Source of the DNA: Pisaster brevispinus
Lineage: Eukaryota; Echinodermata; Asteroidea; Forcipulatida; Asteriidae
Length of the DNA: 64,000 bases
Assembly (NCBI GenBank): GCA_023634235.1
Contig: JAMKCF010000003.1
Span: 6,104,958-6,168,957 of the forward strand
Direction: 5' to 3'
This document shows positions 32,801 through 38,574 of the stretch, piece by piece. The position numbers and the translations under genes are program-made. Positions within the stretch are counted from its first letter, which is position 1. Each line of letters starts with the position of its first letter. The notes under the pieces are model-generated. The model was given only the letters and a program-made list of their open reading frames with translations. It did not search any database and was not told the origin of the DNA.

Positions 32801-33820
32801 TTACTCACACAATTATCCCTGTCACTTTACATTTTTTTCACATTCAACAAAAAATAGACACGTAAACTCGTCCATCCCACACTCTAAAAAATCTAAGAAT
32901 GCCTTTTCTTAACATGGACGCCTCTGTGTAGACATTAAAAAATGGGTGGGGGCAATTTTTTGGAAACGACGCTGCAAGCATTTGGAAGCTTTGCTGTGAA
33001 GCGCATGCATCACTAGGATATTGACACTGACCAGATATTGACATAGATATTGATATTGATCAGATATTGATATTGATCAGATATTGATATTGATCAGATA
33101 TTGATATTGACCACATATTGATATTGATCACATATTGATATTGATCACATATTGACAGGCCTTGAACTTCGCTCTTGAAGGGGCCGGCAATTTTCAAGGA
33201 AAATGTAAATTTGTATAATTGGAACTTTGCAAAGGGCACCACAGCAAAAGCACAGGGCACCACGGCAATTGCTGTGGGTGCTGCGGGTTATTTTGAGGCC
33301 TGTATTGATATCGATCAGATATTGGTATCGATCAGATATTGATATCGATTAGATATTGATATTGATTAGATATTGATATTGATCACATATTGAATTGATA
33401 TTGATATTTGTCAGATATTGACATTGATTTGATATTGGTATTGATAGGTAGGCTTGATACTTCACGAAGAGGAGAAAATGTCTTGGTGCCCTGACCCTTT
33501 AAAAAATGAAGCATCAGGCCTAATCAAATGCTTATATTAATCAGACCTTGACATCAGATATTGATATTGATCAGAGTTTTGATTTGTGTATAGTATTTTA
33601 CAATGGTTTTTTTTTCAATGATTAGGAGGAGATGGTGGACAATCTGCGAGAGTTCCTACGTATCGATGAAGATAGTCTTCCCCTCCTCCTCATCCTAGAC
33701 ATCCCTGAACAGCGGATGGTGCGCTGTCAAGAGAGAGAAATCACCAGAGATATCATCCGAGACTTCATTGAGAAATATCTGGCCAATCAGCTGAAATACG
33801 AGACGCTAGAAGGGCTTTGA
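8655..33820 (+). CDS. NXN: Nucleoredoxin, 3' part of the gene (7 exons, 5' end outside the window)
   Basis: Nucleoredoxin is a thioredoxin-family disulphide oxidoreductase of cytosol and nucleus. In vertebrates it binds Dishevelled and restrains Wnt/beta-catenin signalling in a redox-dependent way. Seven exons give 318 codons and a stop: 8,655-8,808, 21,340-21,437, 25,362-25,566, 26,949-27,037, 28,720-28,810, 32,342-32,466 and 33,626-33,820. All junctions are GT-AG and all phases agree (0/1, 1/0, 0/1, 1/0, 0/1, 1/0, 0/stop). Residues 1-51 are the end of the first thioredoxin-like domain (GIPTLVL). Residues about 60-190 are the central domain, with SAHW-CPPC at 81-88, MPWLALPY and a second GIPTLVLL. 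Residues about 190-318 are the C-terminal thioredoxin-like domain. The vertebrate protein has about 435 residues, so some 120-130 N-terminal residues lie upstream. Introns are 0.8-12.5 kb. The gene looks intact within the window. Confidence 0.95.
8809..9140. other. Start of a 12.5-kb NXN intron, no feature
   Basis: AT-rich intron sequence. Apart from the donor site I see nothing. Confidence 0.5.
9141..10766. repeat. 22-bp minisatellite, about 74 copies (NXN intron)
   Basis: The consensus on + is gttgagacaatgatgggaca plus ga. Units vary mainly at gttgag/gtatag and atgatgg/atgaagg, so each unit has a small set of states. One insertion of four bases is visible near 9,650. Because 22 is not a multiple of 3 and the minus strand unit lacks stops in every frame, all three minus frames stay open for up to 481 codons. 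These are not genes. Confidence 0.97.
10767..11678. other. Intron sequence without a recognised repeat; possible regulatory block
   Basis: About 10,960-11,420 is complex, non-repetitive and less AT-rich than its surroundings, with features such as caccttgtgaatac and catgaaatattcatgggcgg. That is compatible with a conserved intronic enhancer, but the sequence alone cannot show this. No exon is supported. Confidence 0.3.
11679..12010 (+). repeat. Tandem duplication of a ~190-bp unit
   Basis: Two adjacent units share the order cctaa.cctgtaaattta, gtccgaaagacagat, cctctctggc and gtgtgtgtcaa...ggttcctgattt.tgtaatttt. They start near 11,683 and 11,873. The second unit differs by small indels. The overlapping short open frames are by-products. 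Confidence 0.75.
12060..12400 (+). mobile_element. tRNA-derived SINE, family S2, degenerate copy
   Basis: The 5' body (ccttggctctcgcttcccaggttgt, atccctggctac, gactggcacccc) is followed by a tRNA-like head with A-box-like tagctcaattggtaga, and then ctctagtaaatttttctttgttcaacccc. The B box is mutated (tttcaagtcac). Confidence 0.75.
12640..12905 (+). repeat. SINE-like segment with an intact B box
   Basis: A GGTTCGAATCC B box lies at about 12,748, preceded by a weak A-box region (taaagtggtctgtta). The body continues with tttcagtccctacccaattatg. No second copy is recognised in the window, so the family is uncertain. Confidence 0.45.
12906..13265 (+). mobile_element. tRNA-derived SINE, family S2, near-complete copy
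   Basis: The body gatcccttggctgccgcttc is followed by agggtgtgatccctggctac-like sequence, then the tRNA-like head agatagctcagttggtagag and B box ggttcaaatcc. The tail is cgttcaaccccaaattatt. This is the best-preserved S2 copy. A similar copy is at 20,165-20,545. Confidence 0.85.
13266..15179. other. NXN intron; no bounded feature apart from small repeats
   Basis: A (TG)n run lies at 13,328-13,345, and a partial copy of the 1,021-1,370 repeat at 13,460-13,565. Positions 13,600-13,870 are complex non-repetitive sequence that could be regulatory (several ATTGATTGAT-like strings). The 123-codon open frame at 13,898-14,269 has no motif and no supporting splice signals. Confidence 0.35.
15180..15345 (-). 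mobile_element. tRNA-derived SINE, family S1, degenerate minus copy
   Basis: On + it reads gggatttgaacccatgacctt, then tgctagactaccaagcttgcctg, the reverse complement of the S1 head, preceded by the diverged body. The B box is changed by one base. Confidence 0.7.
15644..15890 (-). mobile_element. TTAA MITE (subtype 2), partial copy
   Basis: The left end is TTAAAGGTAGAGTATACC. The interior shares ttgtgtattccaatta.ggattattcttcctgc and gcgatatctcaaaaacgcta with the copies at 17,881 and 38,190. The right terminus is missing. Confidence 0.75.
15891..17429. other. NXN intron with simple repeats only
   Basis: A (AAATC)n pentanucleotide run lies at about 16,197-16,224, and a C-rich homopolymer stretch at 16,279-16,297. 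Positions 16,625-16,690 show three spaced copies of an atacg.gcaa-type motif. The 93-codon minus frame at 16,340-16,621 has no recognisable domain. Confidence 0.4.
17430..17720 (-). mobile_element. tRNA-derived SINE, family S1, minus copy
   Basis: The order on + is accgatgtgtg, ctcagtactttcccc, ttcaaacccacgacctt (B box reverse), ccaactagaccaccaagattgccc (A box reverse), then aatcctatatttcagcagcgggc. Layout and sequence match 37,080-37,345, and 30,650-30,860 in reverse. Confidence 0.85.
17881..18308 (-). mobile_element. TTAA MITE (subtype 2) interrupted by an insertion
   Basis: MITE sequence (aaaacttacttggttag) is interrupted at about 17,918-17,984 by agtggccgacgtttcaaccc...ctaaaaaaaaaaaaaaaa. 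It resumes to end at accaaaa-like sequence and ccctttaaa. The A-rich end of the insert suggests a small retroposed piece. Confidence 0.65.
18309..18672 (-). mobile_element. TTAA MITE (subtype 1), complete inverted copy
   Basis: The ends ttaaagggtgggtatactttt and aaaagtataccctgacttTAA form the inverted repeat. The interior matches 4,713-5,098 in reverse complement. It abuts the subtype 2 copy directly, so two related MITEs share one TTAA-containing junction. Confidence 0.85.
18673..19738. other. NXN intron, non-repetitive block
   Basis: Positions about 18,790-19,250 are complex and moderately GC-rich, with a C-run at 18,992-19,006. They could contain regulatory DNA; no exon is supported. The rest is plain. 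Confidence 0.3.
19739..19940 (+). repeat. Dispersed repeat S5 (catagagctgc..aagca family)
   Basis: It begins cccaatatcatagagctgcgtaagcac and ends gtaggaaattgggtcct, so the ends are imperfect inverted complements. The interior has tgctaagca, ccagccaagat.taatgtc and tgtgactggtatcctg. Diverged copies are at 32,030-32,280 and 42,340-42,625. I associate this family with sea star genomes, from recognition only. Confidence 0.65.
20165..20545 (+). mobile_element. tRNA-derived SINE, family S2
   Basis: The body ggtgatcccttggctgccgc and gtgtgatccctggctata precedes the head gctagatagcacagtttgtagag, B box ggttcaaatcc and tail ctctagtcaatttttctttgg. A further inverted tail fragment (gttcaacaaagaaaaatttactagag) sits at its left side, from about 20,187. 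Confidence 0.82.
20546..21339. other. NXN intron; triplicated pre-exon segment
   Basis: Upstream of exon 21,340 three diverged units (about 21,120, 21,225 and 21,335) share the order tttctttgcagaaatcatctgtggtaaactg, actaattgttt and attattgtta. The unit includes the exon's own acceptor region, so the first bases of the exon appear to have been copied upstream twice (see findings). Confidence 0.6.
21340..21437 (+). CDS. NXN: NXN exon ending at SAHW
   Basis: The acceptor is tctttacag and the donor gtaagt. The exon completes a split codon and ends in phase 0. It encodes IIGGKLL..., then KVVGIYFSAHW, the strand and loop immediately before the CPPC redox centre. The intron therefore cuts the catalytic motif between W and C. 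Confidence 0.95.
21438..22259. other. NXN intron, no feature
   Basis: Open frames at 21,618-21,818 and 21,922-22,212 (+) show no domain and no splice context. I see no bounded repeat. Confidence 0.4.
22260..22402. mobile_element. Hairpin MITE 'ggtggcagcagacttacc', copy 1
   Basis: Left ctaggtggcagcagacttac and right gtaagtctgctgccacctag are inverted complements around about 70 bp. A second copy lies at 32,650-32,785 and a right-half copy at 43,083-43,110. The left arm read on - contains CAG/GTAAGT, a consensus 5' splice site. No coding function; the overlapping 92-codon frame is shared with the second copy and is a by-product. Confidence 0.8.
22560..22860. mobile_element. Foldback element of about 250 bp
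   Basis: Left caagtgaggtttgaggtgac...ataaatctctt...agtagtggtggttctgag pairs with right ctcagaaccaccactactgaaaagagatttatgcac...gcaaacctcactt. A diverged left half occurs at 34,320-34,415, in the NXN 3' UTR. Confidence 0.8.
22941..23311 (+). mobile_element. TTAA MITE (subtype 2), complete copy
   Basis: It is bounded by TTAAAGGCAAAGTATAC and GTATACCCTGGCCCTTTAA. The interior (caataaaaccaacctgtga, gcgttctagatattgc, gaagaattggaatatacagtctga, ttatcaacagctgcagtgctt) defines subtype 2. Its termini are nearly those of subtype 1 while the core differs, so one transposase source probably mobilised both. Confidence 0.85.
23312..24057. other. NXN intron, no bounded feature
   Basis: No exon or recognised repeat. 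Confidence 0.4.
24058..25092. repeat. 33-bp minisatellite, about 31 copies (NXN intron)
   Basis: The unit is gccctgagagaggagagttt followed by cttgaagccacta or cttgaagctgcta/gtta. Because 33 is a multiple of 3, both strands stay open: SRNSPLSGL-type repeats on - (up to 235 codons) and LREESFLK-type repeats on + (177 codons). Neither has gene context. Unit variants (ccact/gctgct/gctgtt) are interspersed. One irregular unit lies at about 24,785-24,820. Confidence 0.96.
25128..25348 (-). mobile_element. tRNA-derived SINE, family S2, minus copy abutting an NXN exon
   Basis: On + it starts gggttgaacaaagaaaaattgactagag. It continues with the reversed head (gagctatctagccct) and body (gtgccagtcagaagc, tagccagggaacacacc, acacaacct). 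It ends about 13 bp before the AG of exon 25,362, so the SINE supplies the sequence where the branch point of this intron would be expected. Confidence 0.85.
25362..25566 (+). CDS. NXN: NXN exon with the CPPC redox site
   Basis: The acceptor is tttgtcatttcag and the donor gtcagt. It starts in phase 0 with CPPCKAF, directly continuing SAHW, and ends after one base of a glycine codon. It contains FEFVFCSTDRT and MPWLALPY, hallmarks of nucleoredoxin and tryparedoxin-like domains. Reading through into the intron gives a longer open frame (to 25,676) that is not supported. Confidence 0.97.
25567..26069. other. NXN intron, no bounded feature
   Basis: The string cattagtgcggagtgctat (about 25,887) also occurs at 37,517, and neighbouring gggtattttgagcaaaagtgac matches 37,020-37,070 in reverse. 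These point to a small dispersed repeat whose limits I cannot fix. Confidence 0.4.
26070..26375 (-). mobile_element. tRNA-derived SINE, family S3
   Basis: The shared core gggttctttta.gtgcattacacaacaca, cgtcccatccgaagga and aagtgtcttgc, followed by actcgaacccattctcagctgatc, matches 35,190-35,600. At the latter, the minus strand reads tggccgagcgg (A box) and ggtttgagtcc (B box) around a leucine-tRNA-like cagactcaagcgctgg. Here the A-box end is truncated. Confidence 0.75.
26376..26948. other. NXN intron, no feature
   Basis: No bounded repeat or exon. The 125-codon frame at 26,214-26,591 overlaps the SINE and is not a gene. Confidence 0.45.
26949..27037 (+). CDS. NXN: NXN exon with GIPTLVLL
   Basis: The acceptor is gctcgtag and the donor gtaagt. 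It encodes 30 residues (GIPTLVLLDETGKVI to DPEGL), the cis-proline strand that ends the central thioredoxin domain. Confidence 0.95.
27038..27591. other. NXN intron, no feature
   Basis: The string ggggccgatttcacaaagcac and its relatives near 27,360-27,470 (reverse cgatttc...gcaatcggcccctg) suggest a small inverted repeat of about 110 bp. Otherwise nothing. Confidence 0.35.
27592..27957 (+). mobile_element. TTAA MITE (subtype 1), complete copy
   Basis: The ends are ttagaggcagtgtatactttt and aaaatataccctgtctTTAA. The interior matches 4,713-5,098 in order. The two overlapping short frames on both strands reflect its internal symmetry (gcctttctcggattcaaattttttg). Confidence 0.85.
28058..28505. 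repeat. 12-bp minisatellite, about 35 copies (NXN intron)
   Basis: The unit is cttgcctacatg, with variants cttacatg and cttgcctacacg. The 12-bp period keeps frames open (AYMLAYM-type and PTCLPTC-type), so the frames at 27,976-28,538 are artefacts. The 3' third is degenerate. The array lies about 200 bp upstream of exon 28,720. Confidence 0.95.
28720..28810 (+). CDS. NXN: NXN exon with DFPWYPTPLLEL
   Basis: The acceptor is gtttgtaag, with a short pyrimidine tract (tatttttgttatg), and the donor is gtgagt. It encodes 30 residues plus one base of the next codon. The FPW.P.P motif and the L-x-FA strand correspond to the start of the C-terminal thioredoxin-like domain. Confidence 0.93.
29180..29462. 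repeat. 24-bp minisatellite, about 11 copies (NXN intron)
   Basis: The unit is gggcctatgatacactgata plus ccaa, alternating with gggcctatgaaacactggtg-type and ttacctag-type variants. Units are less uniform than in the other arrays. Confidence 0.9.
29463..30454. other. NXN intron; short duplicated segment
   Basis: Positions about 30,255-30,310 and 30,328-30,390 share cttggtgccccttgaaatgttc and agtttacaatttcctc.tggag, a tandem duplication of about 75 bp with a third partial unit at 30,400-30,425. No exon. Confidence 0.5.
30455..30860 (+). mobile_element. Two tandem copies of SINE family S1
   Basis: The first copy (30,455-30,655) lacks the 5' half of the tRNA head but keeps the B box gggttcgaatccc. 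The second (30,656-30,860) keeps A box tggtctagttgg and B box. Both have the body cctgtgatttttttcacagaactcggg, gtatacagtgctaacaca and atcggtgtaagggtaaaacc, and are almost identical there, which implies a recent tandem event. Confidence 0.88.
30890..31315 (+). mobile_element. CR1/jockey-like LINE, 3' end fragment
   Basis: The + strand keeps the LINE tail order FKVLL..YQAIHGLAP, then YPSRTSKATLGDRAFVYAAP and KLWNNLPP, with in-frame stops. It ends in a (TTA)n run at about 31,295-31,313. It is the same class as 3,660-4,300 but in opposite orientation. Confidence 0.82.
31316..32029. other. NXN intron, no bounded feature
   Basis: A poly-T run lies at 31,652-31,671. No exon or recognised repeat. 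Confidence 0.4.
32030..32280. mobile_element. S5 repeat arranged as a near-perfect foldback
   Basis: Arms about 32,043-32,113 and 32,137-32,206 are inverted complements over about 70 bp (tgtaccacttgttac to agtatttccatca) with only a few differences, around a 23-bp loop. Sequence content (tgcttagcagaaatttgttaagcag) belongs to the S5 family. The end matches its terminus (gcagctctatgacattggccc). Confidence 0.85.
32342..32466 (+). CDS. NXN: NXN exon, C-terminal domain
   Basis: The acceptor is tctgattag and the donor gtgagt. It encodes 42 residues (DIEGDDD, QAKELLLPVAREY, LRFFIGGD), aligning with the E-x-D-x-x-E/AAKQLI.PIAE and LLFFVAGED segments of vertebrate nucleoredoxin. Confidence 0.94.
32650..32785. 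mobile_element. Hairpin MITE 'ggtggcagcagacttacc', copy 2
   Basis: Left aaggtggcagcagacttacc and right ggtaagtctgctgccacc flank about 65 bp of diverged middle that also matches copy 1 (ttggta/aatg, tgcatgctcagaa, acaatg.aaa). The left arm read on - gives CAG/GTAAGT. Confidence 0.82.
33027..33560. repeat. 17-bp GATATT-type minisatellite in two blocks (NXN intron)
   Basis: Block 1 (about 33,027-33,160) and block 2 (33,300-33,450, with stray units to 33,560) are built on gatcagatattgatatt and variants. They flank 140 bp of unrelated sequence. The array ends about 65 bp before exon 33,626. Confidence 0.92.
33626..33820 (+). CDS. NXN: NXN terminal coding exon
   Basis: The acceptor is caatgattag. 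It encodes 64 residues and stop TGA (33,818-33,820). It contains DNLREFL, LPLLLILDIPEQ and REITRDIIRDFIEKYLANQLK, the last strand and helix of the C-terminal thioredoxin-like fold. It ends in YETLEGL, compared with the short PEPI-type end of the vertebrate protein. Confidence 0.96.
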   Translation, partial: EEMVDNLREFLRIDEDSLPLLLILDIPEQRMVRCQEREITRDIIRDFIEKYLANQLKYETLEGL

Positions 33821-35189
33821 GATGAGGTGGCATCGAACGGTATCTGCACATTGTCTTTCTTTAGAAGAACAGAAGTCCCACACAAACTCTGCGCTATCTT
33901 GGCTAGCCCTGGGGGCAACATCCTCACTTTGAATGAACTTAGACACTTTACCTTTCATTAACATGTAAAAGTGAAGTCAGGAAGCAGGAGGAATGCCCTA
34001 AAATCCAGTTTACAGCAAACTTGTACTCCCTGTATTTAAAGTGCGACTAAACCCTGAAATAAATTATGTTCCGGGATGTCCCAGCAAGGGAAGACACTTA
34101 CGCCAAAGTACTACCTTCTTTTTGGCGTTAACTACTGATTAATCATCCATAATAGATTTGCAGAATTTAATGGAAGTTTTACTTTGCTGTGTGATTAAAA
34201 AGATGCCAGAGTCCAATTCCCGCGAGGGCGTGTGTGAACTAAATTGACAGAATTAATTCCCTGATAACTTTCTCACAAGTTGAGAATACAACTAGGGGCT
34301 CCTGAAATGGTCCTAAGATTTGAAACTTTGCACAGCATTAATACAATCTAGTGAGGTTTGTGGAGACACCATAAACATAGAACTCTGTCTATATGAGTTG
34401 TGGTGGTTCTAAAAAGAAATGTTCTTGAATTTTACAAGTTGCCTTTCGAAGATACTCAGTGTTTAAATTTGACAAGGGCTGTTTATTTTGGTGTTTATTT
34501 AATTGTGTGAAGGCATACAGTGCTTAATTTGGTCACCTTACACCTCAACATGAGTCTTAGTTACCACAGTGGTGTAATTCATATGTCAACACATTGTATA
34601 AGTATTATTTGTCGCTCTCAGTGTTGCTTGTTATCGAGAAGGGACTCGGGCTAACACTGTGTCTCTGTTGCCAACAGCAACGACCTCAACTGACCTCACA
34701 ACCACCCAACCTGAGAATACTTAGGCTCTTTGGTGTACATGTAGGTGTTATAAACATGTAACCCAGCCAAACTATAATACCATAATAATAGCAAGAATTC
34801 ATAAATTTTAAAAAAATCATTATTCAAGCATCTTGGCTTCCAGGGCTCCTGTGACCTTCTCAACTCCTTAGGAATGTGCAGCCCCGACAGACAAATTTCA
34901 ACACATGTTGCTTATCCACGATGATAATTCTGACCCAGGCAGATACATTAGTATCCTTCAATTCTCCTTAGTGATTCACAGACGTGTATTCTTTGACTTG
35001 TACATTTGTACATTATGTATTTATATTTGTTTATTTTAACACGGCAAGACGGCATATGGCAGTTCAGAACTTATCACGGTGTGGTTGTTTTATTATGTTC
35101 GTGTGACCAATGCTATACATTTTATATCAGGTGTTTGAACAATGTTCTTCGTCAGTAGAAAATGACAAGTAAAGTAATAATAATAATAA

Positions 35190-35600
35190 TAATGGTTTCT
35201 TATATGGCGCTCATATCCTCAGTGATGCTTATGGCATTTCATCATTTAGTATTTTCTTGTGAGGTAAAATTATGTGGAGCTACGCTTTTGAAATATGAGA
35301 CCTATTCCTTTACATAGCACCATGTAATGGTTTACAAGGTGCTGTGCAATATGCAGCCAATCAAACCAGGAACACTAGGGCGAACCCCTTCTCTTTCCAA
35401 TAAGTGCACTGGGTTCTTTTACGTGCATTACACAACACAATGGACCAATGGCTTTACGTCCCATCCGAAGGACAAAGCATTCATGGTAAAGTGTCTTGCT
35501 TAAGGACACAGGTGTCACGACTGGGACTCAAACCCACATTCTGCTAATCAGAAACACCAGCGCTTGAGTCTGGTGCTCTTATCCGCTCGGCCATGACATG
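35190..35600 (-). mobile_element. tRNA-derived SINE, family S3, full head
   Basis: On - the head has A box tggccgagcgg, an anticodon-arm-like cagactcaagcgctgg and B box ggtttgagtcc with a long variable region, typical of a leucine/serine-type tRNA. The body contains acgtcccatccgaagga and gtgcattacacaacaca. It matches 26,070-26,375. Confidence 0.8.
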
Positions 35601-35907
35601 CTAGTGATATTTGGGGCCTAATGTTGATTTTGTTCTGATTATGTGGTTGTTCTGACATCAATGTTGTATATATACTGGTTTTTAGGCTACGGATGAATTT
35701 TAAGTCGTCACAAAGATGTTTTACAGCTAGAATTTATTGAGGAATTTGAGTCTGGTAATGCTTGTACATAAAGCCAGTGTTTTTTCCTGTCCAACTGACA
35801 CATGTAAATACTTTTATGATTTGATGTTGTACAAAACATTGTATATTATTTCATATATTTTATATTCTATAATGCATGTCTTGTACTGTCATGGGCTTTC
35901 TGCCAAT

Positions 35908-35913
35908 AATAAA
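35908..35913 (+). promoter_or_regulatory. Polyadenylation signal AATAAA (candidate, NXN)
   Basis: A canonical AATAAA about 2.09 kb after the NXN stop. It is followed within 60 bp by a T-rich stretch. Other AATAAA hexamers occur in AT-rich DNA nearby, so this is a candidate only. Confidence 0.45.
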
Positions 35914-35999
35914 GAATAGAAATTATGAACAATACGGCGGTTTCTAAATATTTCAAGAGAAATTAAGATAAACCCCTTCAAATTTCTAGCTCCTTTTTA

Positions 36000-36196
36000 C
36001 CATTTAAATATACGCCTTTCTCAGATTCAAAATTTTGGGTTAAAAATGACCTCTAGTCTTTCTCTAAAACTACATTACTTCAAAGGGCGCCGTTTCTAAC
36101 ACTGTTTTATAATATCAACGGTTCTCCACTGCTCTTTTCCAAGTAAGTTTTTATGGTCATTTGGAGTAATTACCAAAAGTACACCCTGCCTTTAAC
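36000..36196. mobile_element. TTAA MITE (subtype 1), right-half copy
   Basis: It runs from gcctttctcagattcaaaattttggg to gagtaattaccaaaagtacaccctgccTTTAA, matching the right half of 4,713-5,098 and 27,592-27,957. Confidence 0.75.
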
Positions 36197-36299
36197 CCTG
36201 ACACAAGAGTTGCATTTATTATTATTTTTCTGGTTATTTTGCATGAAATACATTAACTATTGACAACAGTTTTCTTATCAAATTATGAAGAATCTCGTC

Positions 36300-36625
36300 T
36301 TAATGGTAGGGTCATAACTACATTGTACTCCAAAAATTAATGACCATAAAAACTTACTTGGTGAGAAGCACTGCAGCTGTTGATAGTATAAACATTTTTT
36401 TTAGAATGGATTCCCTTGGAAATAATATGGTTTGGATAATTTTTTACCACAAAAATTTGAATCTGAGAAATGATTCATGCATGAATCATCTCTCAGATTT
36501 TTGAGGGTTGGTGACAATCTTGGATGCAAAGATGCAATTGGTACCTGCTGTCACTTTGCTAAATGGGATGAATTGGACATTCTTGTGAAAATATTGTGAG
36601 TTTGTTGCTGCTTTCACTGTATTCA
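36300..36625 (-). mobile_element. TTAA MITE relative, diverged copy
   Basis: The left part aatgaccataaaaacttacttggtgagaagcactgcagctgttgata is MITE subtype 2. The right part (cattcatgcatgaatcatctctcag, gatgcaattggtacc) matches 3,165-3,325. No clear right terminus. Confidence 0.6.
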
Positions 36626-37079
36626 GCTGAAACTTTTACATGTGACTTTTATCTTTTTAAAAAATAATTTTACCAATACATCAGCATTAACCAATCTATG
36701 ACCATACCTGTCATAAAGATTAATTTAAAACTGACCCCTCCTCTACCTGATCAGGAATATCGGACATTTAAGTGATGAATAGAAGACATCCTGAGCTTGA
36801 ATTTGACAGCAAACATTTCCTTCTCACTTAGAATTGTCTTTGAGAAAATAGTTGAAGAACATTGCCTGGCATTTCTAAAAAACCAATGTCTTGAATATTT
36901 CAGGATACTTGTGGTCAATAGTTTGTAAAATACAAAGTAATGGAGTTGTATTTTATTTATTATATTTTATTTTGTTTAATTTTTTATCATGTAACACTCC
37001 CTTGTTAGTACTGACCAGCAGCATTCCTCACTGATGACGTCACTTGTGCTCAAAATACCCGGATCTCGGACAAACATTC

Positions 37080-37345
37080 TACCACAAGATGGATAGATGT
37101 TAAATCTGTATCGGGGATAAAGAACAATATTTGTTTTTTTACCCATACACCGATGTGTGCAAAGCACCGTCTACTCAGTTTACTCAGTACTTTCCCGACT
37201 CTGTGAAGAAAAGGCATATTACTCGGGTGGGATTCGAACCCATGTCCATTGCCATTCTAGAGCAGATGTCGTACTGACTAGACCATTGAGATTGCCCAGT
37301 AGCTAGAGGCAATTCAAATCTTGTATTTTAGCAGTTGGTAGCCCA
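37080..37345 (-). mobile_element. tRNA-derived SINE, family S1, minus copy
   Basis: On +: catacaccgatgtgtgcaaagcac, gtactttcccgactctgtga, ggtgggattcgaaccca (B box reverse), then gactagaccattgagattgccc (A box reverse) and cagtagctagaggcaatt. Compare 17,430-17,720. Confidence 0.85.
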
Positions 37346-38189
37346 ACATTTTAATAGATGTTAAATTTGTATCGGGATGAAGAATATTATCACAAGATCT
37401 TACGCAATCACTGCATTGGTGCATCAGTACAGTACAAGCCTAGAGTTTGGACATGAACGTGTGCTTATGCGGGCTTACCATTGTCTGAGATCGGGTAATG
37501 AGCTTGTATTCTAAGCATTAGTGCGGAGTGCTATAGATCTGTTGCAATATAGAAGCCATTTTTATGGGCAAATTGCATTTTGGCTTGCAGGCGTGTCAAG
37601 CGCTAAAATTGTTATCGCAGCCGCGTTTTTCGCTAACCAATCGTGCAATGAGTTTTGTGAAATGTGCGCGTGTTGCACGCCATTCTCACACAAAAAGCAC
37701 CACTTTCAAATTGCCCGTAAAGATGGCCGATTTATGTAGTATTGCAAGCTATCTATTGGTTCCATTAAGAATGGTTATGTACACAGTTGCCCCAATGAAG
37801 TTGAATAGCTATTTGTGACCACCCTGAACAGGTAAAACAAATTAATATAAAAAAATATATATCTGAGTGTCTAGAAAATTTGCCAGAGTACCAAGACCCC
37901 TAAAAAAATCTTAGAAGAATTCCATCTAAAACAAAGAGTTATTGATATCATTCTGTACAAATTATTGTAAATGGAAAGAACTGTTAATAATCAGAGGTTT
38001 ATTTTAGTGTTTGTTTGACTTCTTATTAGTCCATATTAAGCAATGTTGCGGTTTGTAACAAAGATCTAGGCTGTATTGACAAATGACCAACATTTGTACA
38101 TTAACTGTAGCATGGGATAAACTGTAGGGGTATGCCACTATTTGTAAAGGGCTTTTACGATACATCTTTTCCATCTGAGTGTTTTACTG
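37346..38189. other. Intergenic, no gene recognised
   Basis: It contains the small repeat cattagtgcggagtgctat (37,517), also near 25,887. Overlapping 72- and 84-codon frames at 37,521-37,818 have no motif. Confidence 0.4.
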
Positions 38190-38574
38190 AAAGGGAAGGT
38201 ATACCTTTGGTAGTTACTCCAAAAATAAGTGACCATAAAAACTTACTTGGTACCAAGCACTGCAGCTGTTGATAATGTATAACATTTTGAGAAACCATTC
38301 CCTTCCAAGGAATGTGGTTTTAAAGAAAGATATTACAAAAATGTTTAGTCCGAGAAACAATTCACGCAGAAACGTTTCTCAGATTGTGTATTCCAATTAC
38401 GGATTATTCTTCCTGCGTGGACATAATTGCTCCAGGTTGTTGGCGATATCTCAGAAATGCTACCACCTTTTGAAATGAAATTTTCACAGGTTGGTTTTAT
38501 TGTATATATCTACTTTTATATAGGATTAAAACAATCGAATGTTTCCAAATACCAAAGGTATACTTTGCCTTTAA
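38190..38574 (-). mobile_element. TTAA MITE (subtype 2), near-complete copy
   Basis: The ends ggaaggtatacctttggta and accaaaggtatactttgccTTTAA form the inverted repeat. The interior matches 22,941-23,311 in reverse complement (ttgtgtattccaattacgg, gcgatatctcagaaatgctac, ttcacaggttggttttattg). Confidence 0.85.

Larger units (their letters stand above)
33821..35930 (+). other. NXN: NXN 3' untranslated region (inferred)
   Basis: The region runs from the stop to just after the AATAAA at 35,908. It contains a half copy of the foldback element (34,320-34,415), an (AAT)n run at 35,178-35,193 and an S3 SINE at 35,190-35,600. The extent is inferred from the polyadenylation signal; an earlier cleavage site cannot be excluded. 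Confidence 0.5.
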
